A DNA stretch of 14,047 bases from a bacterium (lineage in GTDB: Bacteria; Latescibacterota; UBA2968; GCA-2709665), in the NCBI GenBank assembly GCA_027619145.1, contig JAQCGA010000035.1, positions 1 to 14,047 of the forward strand, in the 5' to 3' direction. Position 1 is the first letter of the stretch; every line of letters starts with the position of its first letter. The notes below the pieces were generated by a model. That model did not search any database. It saw only the letters and a list, made by a program, of their open reading frames with translations, and was not told where the DNA came from. Both the position numbers and the translations under genes were made by a program. This document shows, one piece after another, positions 6,678-12,651 of this stretch.

Positions 6678-7820
6678 TTACCGGGTGAGCCAGAGGTCCG
6701 GTTGTTCTACGAATTCACGAATGGTGCTCAGGAAGCGGGCTGCCGGACTGCCGTCTACTACGCGGTGATCAAAGGTGAGAGAGAGGGCAACCATGTGACG
6801 CGGGACGATCTGGCCTTCGTGCACTGCGGGTTTTTGAACGATGCGGCCGATGCCCAGGATGGCGCACTGGGGCAGGTTGAGGAGAGGCGTGAATGTGTCG
6901 ATGCCGAACATGCCCAGGTTGGTGAGGGTGAAGGTGCCGTTCTGGAGTTGTTCGGTGGTGAGCGTTCCAGCACGGGCTTTTTGTGCGAGTTCGGTGGATT
7001 CTGTAGCGATTTGCTGGAGGCCTTTCTGGTCTGCGTTCTGGAGAACGGGTACGAGGAGGCCAGCGTTGGTGTCTACGGCAATTCCAAGGTGGATGTGCGG
7101 GTGTTGTACAGCTTGTTCGTTCTGCCAGGAGGCATTGAGGGCCGGATGATCTTTTAATGCGAGCGCGGTGAGCCGGAGGAACATGTCGTTGTACGTGGGC
7201 GCACGGTCTTTGAGGGAGGTTTTGAGTCTGGCGCGTAAGGCGACGAGTTCGGTGGCGTCGGCTTCTACGTGGAGGGTGACGGCGGCGGTTTGTTGTGCGC
7301 TGTCGAGGAGACGTTGTGCAATGGTACGCCGGGTACGTGTTGTGGTTGAGGTTCCTGCAGCGGCTCGGATATCGCGTTCGACAATACGGCCGGTGCTTCC
7401 GCTGCCTTTGAGGGTTTGCCAGTTTACGCCGAGTTCGGTTGCAATGCGGAGGGCGCGTGGGCTGATGGTAGGGCCGTGTTTTTTTGTGGTCGATTCCGGT
7501 GTTTTGGGTGCGGCAGGTGTTGCTGGTTTGGCTGCCGGAGCTTCTGGTTGTGCAGGTGCGGGGAGGGGTTCTTCTCCGGGCTGAAGAAGGTAGGCCAGGA
7601 AGGTGCCTACGGGCACGGTGTCGCCGGGTTGCGGGACCGCATCGGGAATGTGCAGGATGCCGTTGTCCAGGGATTCGATTTCGTTGAGGGCTTTGTCGCT
7701 TTCTACGGTGAAGACAATGTCTCCGGTTTCCACCGGGTCACCGTCCTGTTTGATCCATTCGACAAGGGTGCCTTCTTCCATGGTCCAGCCCAGGCGGGGC
7801 ATGACGATTTCGATTGGCAT
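6678..7820 (-). CDS. Dihydrolipoamide acyltransferase (E2) of 2-oxoacid dehydrogenase
   Basis: A 380-aa E2 core component. Order of domains: one lipoyl domain (about 2-79) with the lipoylated Lys43 in VESDKALNE; a Pro/Ala-rich flexible linker (about 81-112); a peripheral-subunit-binding domain (about 117-153, ISPRALRIATELGV...GSGSTGRIVERDI); and the CoA acyltransferase domain (about 163-380) with the catalytic DHRVVDG at 351-357 (His352, Asp356). It transfers the acyl group from lipoate to CoA and forms the core of the complex with E1 and E3. The frame is open upstream to 8108, but the true start is ATG 7820: it begins directly with the lipoyl domain and has AGGAG seven nt upstream. It follows E1 beta after an 88-nt gap filled by two hairpins. 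The substrate (pyruvate, acetoin or branched-chain oxoacid) cannot be decided by sequence alone. Confidence 0.93.
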   Translation of the reverse strand: MPIEIVMPRLGWTMEEGTLVEWIKQDGDPVETGDIVFTVESDKALNEIESLDNGILHIPDAVPQPGDTVPVGTFLAYLLQPGEEPLPAPAQPEAPAAKPATPAAPKTPESTTKKHGPTISPRALRIATELGVNWQTLKGSGSTGRIVERDIRAAAGTSTTTRTRRTIAQRLLDSAQQTAAVTLHVEADATELVALRARLKTSLKDRAPTYNDMFLRLTALALKDHPALNASWQNEQAVQHPHIHLGIAVDTNAGLLVPVLQNADQKGLQQIATESTELAQKARAGTLTTEQLQNGTFTLTNLGMFGIDTFTPLLNLPQCAILGIGRIVQKPAVHEGQIVPRHMVALSLTFDHRVVDGSPAARFLSTIREFVEQPDLWLTR

Positions 7821-7852
7821 GGGTGCTCCTGCTGGGTGAGGTGGAGAGGTCG

Positions 7853-7872
7853 GGGCATGGGACACCATGCCC
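7853..7872. repeat. Hairpin repeat in the E1 beta-E2 gap, copy 1
   Basis: Perfect 8-bp stem GGGCATGG / CCATGCCC with loop GACA. On the minus strand it is preceded by CATAA, parallel to the CGTAG that precedes the neighbouring hairpin at 7890-7908. The stem differs from that hairpin at two positions on each arm with pairing kept. It lies about 33 nt upstream of the E2 start and could influence relative expression or mRNA stability, but it has no U-run and is not a standard terminator. Confidence 0.65.
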
Positions 7873-7889
7873 TTATGTTTGGTAAGAGA

Positions 7890-7908
7890 GGGCGGGGAGA
7901 CCCCGCCC
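7890..7908. repeat. Hairpin repeat overlapping the end of E1 beta, copy 2
   Basis: Perfect 8-bp GC stem GGGCGGGG / CCCCGCCC with loop AGA. On the minus strand the element reads CGTAG followed at once by the stem, and this TAG (7909-7911) is the stop codon of E1 beta. The repeat therefore appears to supply the end of the upstream gene. It is a very stable structure in the 2-oxoacid dehydrogenase transcript. It may act as an mRNA-stabilising or attenuating element; this is inference. Confidence 0.7.
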
Positions 7909-8886
7909 CTACGTGGCCATGAGGTCGTGGATGGCCTGTGTGATGGTTTCGGGTTGGGGAACGGCTGCGGTTTCCAGGGTGGCGCTGTACGGTGTAGGGG
8001 TATGTACGCCGTTGAGGCGGCGGACCGGTGCGTCCAGGTCGTCGAAGGCGCGGTCCTGAACCTGAGCTGCGATTTCAGCGCCGATGCCGCAGGGGCCGAA
8101 GGTTTCATCTACGATGAGCAGGCGGCCGGTTTTGTGTACGGATTCCAGGATGGTGTTTATGTCCAGAGGCGCAACGGTGCGCGGGTCGATGACTTCTACG
8201 GAGATACCTTCGGAGGCGAGTTGTTCGGTGACGTTCAGGACCAGGGGAACCATCCGGGCAATGGCAACGACGGTGAGATCGGTTCCCTGGCGGGGAACAG
8301 CGGCCTGGCCGAAAGGGATGGCGTACTCTTCTTCGGGTACTTCACCTCGACTGTTTAAAAGGAGTTTGTGTTCCAGAAAGAGGACGGGATCGTTGCCCTG
8401 GAGGGCGGTTTTGAAGAGGCCTTTGGCATCGTAGGGATTGCTGGGTAGAACCACGTGGAAGCCGGGCAAGTGTGCGAAGATGGGAGCGTAATTGCCGGAG
8501 TGGTGTGTGGCGGCGGCACCTCCGATGCCGAAACATCCGCGCAGAACGATGGGCATTTTGAGGCGGCCACTGCTCATGTATTGCATTTTGGCAATCTGGT
8601 TGACCATCTCTCCAAAGGCGTCCAGGATGAAGTCGATGAACATGAAATCCACTACAGGACGCGCACCGGCCATGGCGGCACCGGTGCAGAGGCCTACGAA
8701 CCCGCGTTCGCAAATGGGGGTGTCGCGCAGGCGTTTCGGACCGTAGAGGTCGTAGAGGCCGATGGTGGTGTTGAAGTTGCCGCCGCGTTCGCCAATGCCT
8801 TCACCCACAACGAAGATGGTGGGATCTTTTGCCATTTCTTCGGCCAGGGCTTCGTGGGCGGCCTCAATAAAGGTGAGTTCGCGCAT
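7909..8886 (-). CDS. 2-oxoacid dehydrogenase E1 component, beta subunit
   Basis: A 325-aa transketolase-fold beta subunit of a thiamine-diphosphate-dependent 2-oxoacid dehydrogenase (pyruvate, acetoin or branched-chain type). Family blocks are VGEGIGERGG near 27-36 (cofactor-contacting Glu), DTPICERGFVGLCTGAAMAGARPVVDFMF near 55-83, GNYAPIFAHLPGFHVVLPSNPYDAKGLFKTAL in the centre, DPVLFLEH, and a C-terminal transketolase domain with VIDPRTVAPLD and LLIVDE. THHSG near 127-131 carries the His pair found in the active site. It starts 5 nt after the E1 alpha stop; GGAG for this gene lies within the last codons of E1 alpha, so the two are coupled and will form the alpha2beta2 E1. The TAG stop lies inside the hairpin repeat at 7890-7911. 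Confidence 0.94.
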   Translation of the reverse strand: MRELTFIEAAHEALAEEMAKDPTIFVVGEGIGERGGNFNTTIGLYDLYGPKRLRDTPICERGFVGLCTGAAMAGARPVVDFMFIDFILDAFGEMVNQIAKMQYMSSGRLKMPIVLRGCFGIGGAAATHHSGNYAPIFAHLPGFHVVLPSNPYDAKGLFKTALQGNDPVLFLEHKLLLNSRGEVPEEEYAIPFGQAAVPRQGTDLTVVAIARMVPLVLNVTEQLASEGISVEVIDPRTVAPLDINTILESVHKTGRLLIVDETFGPCGIGAEIAAQVQDRAFDDLDAPVRRLNGVHTPTPYSATLETAAVPQPETITQAIHDLMAT

Positions 8887-8891
8887 AGGTG

Positions 8892-9869
8892 TCAGGCTCC
8901 GTGGCTGAAGATGTGGTCTGTGAGGGTGGCCGGGTCTGGCCAGGGGCTTGTTCGGGCGAATTCTACGCCGTCGCCAACAAGAAGTTTGATTTCGTTTTCG
9001 ATACCATCCAGATCATTTTGTGCGACGGTTCCGTCCTCGATGAGCTGTTTGCCCAGGGTGTCAATGGGGTCGCGTGCTTTCCAGGACTCCATTTCTTCTA
9101 CGGAGCGGTATCCACCATCGCGCATGCCTTCGGCGTGTGGCCGGGTGCGATAGGTTTTGCAGTCTAAGAGCGTGGGGCCTCCGCCTTCTCGGGCACGTTT
9201 GACGGCTTCTCCGGCGGCGCGGTACACGTCCAGGACGTTGTTGCCGTCTACGGTGATGCCGGGTACGCCGTAGCCTTTGGCGCGTTCGGCCACGTTGGTG
9301 TTGCGGGAGGCGTATTCGAAGGCGACTTCGGTGGCGTAGCGGTTGTCTTCGAGGACAAAGAGGACAGGGAGCTGCCAGATGGCGGCCATGTTGAGACCTT
9401 CGTGGAAGGCACCGTTGCTGACGCCACCGTCTCCAAAGAAGGCCACGCCCACGTGGGGCAGGTTGCGCAACTGGAAGGCATAGGCCGCGCCGGTGGCCTG
9501 GAGGATGCTGGGGCCTACAATGCCGCTGGTGCCCATGAGGCCGACTTCGGGTGAAAAGAGGTGCATGCTGCCGCCGCGCCCCTGGGAGCAGCCGGTGGCT
9601 TTCCCGTGGAGTTCGGCAATGAGTTCCCGGACGGGTACCCCTTTGGCCAGGGCATGGCCGTGGCCGCGGTGGGTGCTGAAGACGGCGTCTTCGTTGTCGA
9701 GGTGTGCACATACGCCAGCGGCAATGGCTTCTTCGCCCACGTAGGTGTGACATGCGCCGGGGATGTGTCCGGCCTGGTAGGAACGGGCGAGCTGTTCTTC
9801 GGTGCGCCGGATGGTGAGCATGCTGCGGTAGAGGGAGAGCAGTTGCTCTTTCGACAGGGTATTGGGCAT
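8892..9869 (-). CDS. 2-oxoacid dehydrogenase E1 component, alpha subunit
   Basis: A 325-aa E1 alpha subunit, the thiamine-diphosphate-binding half of the decarboxylating dehydrogenase. Visible motifs: HRGHGHALAKG at 67-77, GRGGSMHL at 98-104, and the ThDP motif GDG at 146-148 with SNGAFHEGLN and closing EDN at 174-176. The later loop reads YRTRPHAEG (240-248) where pyruvate dehydrogenases commonly have YRxxGHS; the usual Gly is Pro and the phosphorylatable Ser is absent. The frame extends to 9959, but the added 30 residues are encoded by repeat DNA; ATG 9869 has GGAG seven nt upstream and gives a standard N terminus. It opens the E1 alpha-E1 beta-E2 operon and is preceded by the heptad repeat array that forms promoter-like sequences. 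No E3 gene is in the window, so E3 is presumably shared with another complex. Confidence 0.93.
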   Translation of the reverse strand: MPNTLSKEQLLSLYRSMLTIRRTEEQLARSYQAGHIPGACHTYVGEEAIAAGVCAHLDNEDAVFSTHRGHGHALAKGVPVRELIAELHGKATGCSQGRGGSMHLFSPEVGLMGTSGIVGPSILQATGAAYAFQLRNLPHVGVAFFGDGGVSNGAFHEGLNMAAIWQLPVLFVLEDNRYATEVAFEYASRNTNVAERAKGYGVPGITVDGNNVLDVYRAAGEAVKRAREGGGPTLLDCKTYRTRPHAEGMRDGGYRSVEEMESWKARDPIDTLGKQLIEDGTVAQNDLDGIENEIKLLVGDGVEFARTSPWPDPATLTDHIFSHGA

Positions 9870-9942
9870 GGAGGTCTCCGAAGAGGAGTGCGGCGTGAAA
9901 TATATGGTAAGGTAGGAGGTAGAGGGTGGTGGTTGATCACTG

Positions 9943-9984
9943 CAATTATCAATTATCAATTGTCAATTGTCAATTGTCAATTTT
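9943..9984. repeat. Heptanucleotide tandem repeat array, downstream of the SDR gene
   Basis: Six uninterrupted 7-bp units on the plus strand: CAATTAT twice, CAATTGT three times, CAATTTT once. A similar but less regular array lies at 10837-10878, so the two enclose the SDR gene. The composition (about 80 percent A+T) contrasts with the GC-rich surroundings. Unit number could vary by replication slippage. Confidence 0.9.
9945..9980 (-). promoter_or_regulatory. Two overlapping sigma-70-like promoters formed by the heptad array
   Basis: Read on the minus strand, the array gives TTGACA (consensus -35) three times at 7-bp intervals and GATAAT (5 of 6 to the -10 consensus) twice. Two pairs have exactly 17 nt between them: -35 at 9975-9980 with -10 at 9952-9957, and -35 at 9968-9973 with -10 at 9945-9950. 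They point at the E1 alpha start about 75 nt downstream. The match is seen directly; use as promoter is inferred, and some FCB bacteria use a different promoter consensus. Confidence 0.45.
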
Positions 9985-10004
9985 GTGAAACATGCGTTCT
10001 TTTT

Positions 10005-10817
10005 TTATCCGCTGACGGCGGGTCCGCCGGGGTAGGAACCGCCGGCGTTCATCGCCAGGGTGCCGCCGTCCATGGGCAAGAGAATGCCGGTAATCCAGGC
10101 CGAGGCATCTGAGGCCAGGAATACGGAGGGGCCCACAATGTCTTCGGGTTTTCCCATGCGGCCAGTGGGGATGCCGCGCAGCCAGGTGTCCACCATGCGG
10201 GGTTCGGCAGCAATGCGTTCCCGGAGATTGGGGTTCATGACCTGGGCAGGCAGAATGGCGTTGACCCGGACGCCTCGGCCGCTCCATTCGGTGCTGAGTT
10301 CGCGGGTCATCTGTACAACGGCACCCATGGCCATGCTGTAGCCGGTATGGCCTCGACCCAAGGCGGAGACGCCAGCGATGGAGCCGATGTTGATGATGCT
10401 GCCTTTGCCAACTTTGAGCATGCGCCGTCCGGCTTCCTGGCAGGCAACAAAGCGGCTTACGACGAGCCGCTGGAGGACGCCCTGTAGTTGTTCAAGAGAG
10501 ATGTCTTCGGGAGGGTGGATGAGGCCCTCGCCGGCTACGTTGGCAAGGACGTCGATGTGGCCGAAGGTTTCGTCTACTTTGGCGAACATAGCCCGGATAT
10601 GGGCGATATCGGAAACGTCGCCCTGCACTGAAACGGTCCGACGGCCGAGGGCTTCGATGCGGACAGCGGTGTCTTGCATGCCTTCGGGGTTGAGGTCCGC
10701 CAGGACGAGGTCTGCACCGGCATGCGCGAAGCCGAGGGCCATGGCTTTGCCCATGCCGCCGCCAGCGCCGGTGACCAGGGCGACCCGGCCGGTGAGGTCG
10801 AAGAGGGGATGGGACAT
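10005..10817 (-). CDS. SDR-family protein with altered catalytic residues
   Basis: A 270-aa classical short-chain dehydrogenase/reductase fold. The cofactor loop TGAGGGMG (16-23) and Asp41 after the second strand (suggesting NAD preference), GDVSD at 66-70, and the C-terminal PTGRMGKPEDIVGPSVFLASDASAWITG are typical. The active site is not: Ser146 (IGSIAG) and Tyr160 are present, but the Lys of YxxxK is Met164 (codon ATG at 10326-10328), and the position of the Asn on helix 4 aligns with Leu118. The NNAG motif is ANVAG. Loss of Lys in particular should cripple normal hydride transfer, so this may be a non-catalytic or altered enzyme. The weak ribosome site AAAGG is separated from ATG by eight C residues. 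Heptad repeat arrays flank the gene on both sides, and gaps of 117 and 135 nt separate it from RidA and E1 alpha. Confidence 0.85.
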   Translation of the reverse strand: MSHPLFDLTGRVALVTGAGGGMGKAMALGFAHAGADLVLADLNPEGMQDTAVRIEALGRRTVSVQGDVSDIAHIRAMFAKVDETFGHIDVLANVAGEGLIHPPEDISLEQLQGVLQRLVVSRFVACQEAGRRMLKVGKGSIINIGSIAGVSALGRGHTGYSMAMGAVVQMTRELSTEWSGRGVRVNAILPAQVMNPNLRERIAAEPRMVDTWLRGIPTGRMGKPEDIVGPSVFLASDASAWITGILLPMDGGTLAMNAGGSYPGGPAVSG

Positions 10818-10836
10818 GGGGGGGGCCTTTCAAAGA

Positions 10837-10878
10837 AAATTGTCAATTGTCAATTTTTAATTGCAAATTGACAATTGG
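10837..10878. repeat. Heptad repeat array with 13-bp inverted repeat, upstream of the SDR gene
   Basis: Imperfect 7-bp units on the plus strand (AAATTGT, CAATTGT, CAATTTT, TAATTG, AAATTGA, CAATTGG). Within it, CAATTGTCAATTT (10844-10856) and AAATTGACAATTG (10865-10877) form a perfect 13-bp inverted repeat with an 8-nt loop. It lies between the RidA stop and the SDR start. Two TTGACA hexamers appear on the minus strand, but no -10 element at proper distance follows before the SDR start. Confidence 0.85.
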
Positions 10879-10934
10879 CCACTGGCTTGTGAATGGTGCA
10901 TGAAGCCCGGAGGAACTGTTCCCTGGGGTTTGGT

Positions 10935-11300
10935 TTATTCGTTGCCGACGTAGGCGATGGCGTCGATTTCTACGAGGATGCCTTTGTACATGTCGCCTGC
11001 GCCAATGAGGCGGCGGGTGGGCATGCGTTTTTTGTTTTCGAAGTATTTCATGTAGGTTTCGTTGAAACCGTCCCGGTCTTCCATGTCCAGGAGGAAGACG
11101 TTGGTCCGTACGACGCTGTCCCAGGTGGCACCTTCTTTTTCCAGAACGGCTTTCATGGCGTTCATGGTGAAGATGGTTTGTTCTTCGATGTTTGCTCCTA
11201 CGACTTCGCCGTTTTCTACGGGGCCAAAGCCAGAGAGGAAGAGCATGTCGCCCGCGCGGCGGGCCATGGAGTAGAAGGGTTCGGGGCTATTTTTTGCCAT
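10935..11300 (-). CDS. RidA/YjgF/YER057c/UK114-family enamine/imine deaminase
   Basis: A 121-aa member of the Rid family. Typical marks are FYSMARRAGDMLFLSGFGP (Tyr10, Ser23), the QTIFTMNAMKAVLEKEGATWDSVVRTNVFLLDM core, and the C-terminal MPTRRLIGAG with Arg96, equivalent to the substrate-binding Arg105 of RidA, plus Glu111 in VEIDAIA corresponding to Glu120. The Arg predicts deaminase activity on 2-aminoacrylate-type enamines/imines made by PLP enzymes. The frame runs to 11375, but ATG 11300 has AGGAG upstream and fits the usual length. It sits two genes after a PLP dehydratase/aldolase-family gene, which offers a direct source of such intermediates. The 113-nt gap to the hydroxyacid dehydrogenase contains inverted repeats. 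Confidence 0.92.
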   Translation of the reverse strand: MAKNSPEPFYSMARRAGDMLFLSGFGPVENGEVVGANIEEQTIFTMNAMKAVLEKEGATWDSVVRTNVFLLDMEDRDGFNETYMKYFENKKRMPTRRLIGAGDMYKGILVEIDAIAYVGNE

Positions 11301-11363
11301 GGTGAGAATCTCCTGAGAAGGTGGACTGCATAAAATCTCGAAATGGAGGTGAATCTTGTTGGG

Positions 11364-11417
11364 GCGGATAACCATCCGCTCAGTTGTTCAAAAAGTCGTC
11401 TGATTTGTTATGGTTAT
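11364..11417. other. Overlapping inverted repeats between hydroxyacid dehydrogenase and RidA genes
   Basis: Two competing stems share one segment. A short hairpin GCGGAT-AACC-ATCCGC spans 11364-11379. The inner ATAACCAT (11368-11375) is also a perfect complement of ATGGTTAT at 11410-11417, which overlaps the hydroxyacid dehydrogenase stop codon. Both cannot form at once. No U-run follows, so this is not a plain terminator; it may be chance. Confidence 0.3.
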
Positions 11418-12493
11418 GCCGTTATGTTTTTTACGATTTCGGGATCGTGGACTGCTAAGGAAAACCGGGGGACGACGCTTTTGTTGACGATGTTGTCCGG
11501 ATGGGGCATATGGCCGCTGAGTACAGAGACGAGGTTCTGGATGCCGGTGACGGCAACTTCCTGATTGGCCTGGACGGAGAGGCCGGAGACGTGGGGGGTG
11601 AGGATGACGTTGTCCAGATGTGCGAGGGGATGGTCTGGCGGGGATTCGGTTTCGCCGAAGATGTTGATGACGTCGAAGGTGTCCAGGCCCGCGCCAGCGA
11701 GGGGGCCATTTTTTAGAATGTCCGCAAGGGCGTCTTCGTCCACAAGAGCGCCACGTGAGGTGTTGATGAGGCATGCGCCGGGTTTCATTTGCTCGAGGGT
11801 GGACCGGTCGAGCATGTGGCGGGTTTGTGGGCTGAGCGGGAGGTGGAGGGAGACGAAATCGGATTTTTTCAGGAGGGTGTCCAGGTCTACCATCTGAACA
11901 CCAAGGGCGTTGGCTTCATCGGTGGGGGCATCCATGTTGCGGCGGGGGGCCAGGAGGGTGAGGCCGAAGGGGTTTGCGCGGCGGGCAACGGCTTTTGCGC
12001 TGGCACCGAAGCCGACGAGGCCCAGGGTTTGGCCGGAGAGGCGAGAGAGTTTGAGGCTTTCTTCGCGGGCTTTTTGAAAGGTGCCCCGGTACATGTGTTG
12101 CGACATGCGGGGGATCTGCCGGGAGAGAGAGAGGAGGATGGCTATGACGTGGTCGGCCATTTCGTTTACGCAGAAGTACGGGACGTTGGAGACGAGGATG
12201 CCTTTTTGAGTGGCGGCGGCCACGTCGATTTTATCCGTGCCATTTCCCAGCCGGGAGATGAGTTTGCATTTGGAGAGGTGGTCGATGACTTCTCCAGGAA
12301 GCGAGGTGGAGACGATGGCTAAGGCTTCGCAATTGGCCAGGTGAGAAATGAGTTCATCGGGTGTGAAGGCTTCGACTTCGACGGGGTTGATGTTGAAGTG
12401 ACGGTAAAACCGGGCTTCGACGGGGTTGATGGGCATTAATTCGGCATTGAGGCGGACGAAGTGGACGTCCGCAAAAGATGTTCGGTTAGACAT
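11414..12493 (-). CDS. D-isomer 2-hydroxyacid dehydrogenase
   Basis: A 359-aa NAD-dependent dehydrogenase of the 2-hydroxyacid / phosphoglycerate dehydrogenase family. N-terminal catalytic domain about 1-120 with LISRLGNGTDKIDVAAATQKGILVSN pattern near 78-103; Rossmann domain about 125-305 beginning GLVGFGASA near 158-166; catalytic Arg247 in NTSRGALVDE and His301 in LTPH. The catalytic Glu is likely Glu283, since the stretch after GAGLD (267-271) has about seven extra residues (FDVINIFG) compared with the usual DVFExEP. The third Gly of GxGxxG is Ala166. No ACT domain follows, so it is not a long-form SerA. It oxidises a D-2-hydroxyacid to a 2-oxoacid or the reverse. ATG 12493 is preceded by GGAG at about 10 nt. 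The substrate is unknown. Confidence 0.88.
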   Translation of the reverse strand: MSNRTSFADVHFVRLNAELMPINPVEARFYRHFNINPVEVEAFTPDELISHLANCEALAIVSTSLPGEVIDHLSKCKLISRLGNGTDKIDVAAATQKGILVSNVPYFCVNEMADHVIAILLSLSRQIPRMSQHMYRGTFQKAREESLKLSRLSGQTLGLVGFGASAKAVARRANPFGLTLLAPRRNMDAPTDEANALGVQMVDLDTLLKKSDFVSLHLPLSPQTRHMLDRSTLEQMKPGACLINTSRGALVDEDALADILKNGPLAGAGLDTFDVINIFGETESPPDHPLAHLDNVILTPHVSGLSVQANQEVAVTGIQNLVSVLSGHMPHPDNIVNKSVVPRFSLAVHDPEIVKNITA

Positions 12494-12651
12494 GAATGGT
12501 TCTCCGGCCTGGCTTCGTTTTTTGAGATGATGCTGGATATGGGCACGTTGTTCGAGGATCGGGGCTGCGTTCCTTTTTCGAAGCCCTCTGGCGTACCGGG
12601 GCGCTGTGGGTACGGACTTGCACTGTGCCCGTTTTTACTGGATGAATTCGG
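12494..12651. other. 158-bp gap between PLP-enzyme and hydroxyacid dehydrogenase genes
   Basis: No gene, terminator or strong promoter recognised. Only a weak inverted repeat CGTACC/GGTACG (about 12592-12618) and the ribosome site GGAG for the hydroxyacid dehydrogenase are visible. Confidence 0.4.

Noticed and set aside
7853..7911. Intrinsic terminator between E1 beta and E2
   Set aside because: Stems are stable, but no U-run follows either one in the transcription direction, and E2 must be made with E1.
7821..8108. N-terminal extension of the E2 frame to 8108
   Set aside because: It runs antisense-free but through the E1 beta gene in another frame and the hairpins; the lipoyl domain starts at the ATG at 7820 with its own AGGAG.
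9870..9959. N-terminal extension of E1 alpha
   Set aside because: The 30 extra codons derive partly from the heptad repeat and lack family similarity; ATG 9869 has a good ribosome site.
9943..10878. CRISPR array from the repeated CAATTGT units
   Set aside because: Units are 7 bp and contiguous with no spacers; no cas genes are present.
11301..11375. N-terminal extension of RidA
   Set aside because: Twenty-five extra residues do not match the family; ATG 11300 follows AGGAG and gives a standard length.
12494..12651. Riboswitch in the gap before the hydroxyacid dehydrogenase gene
   Set aside because: Some short complementary segments exist, but no conserved core of a known riboswitch could be identified.
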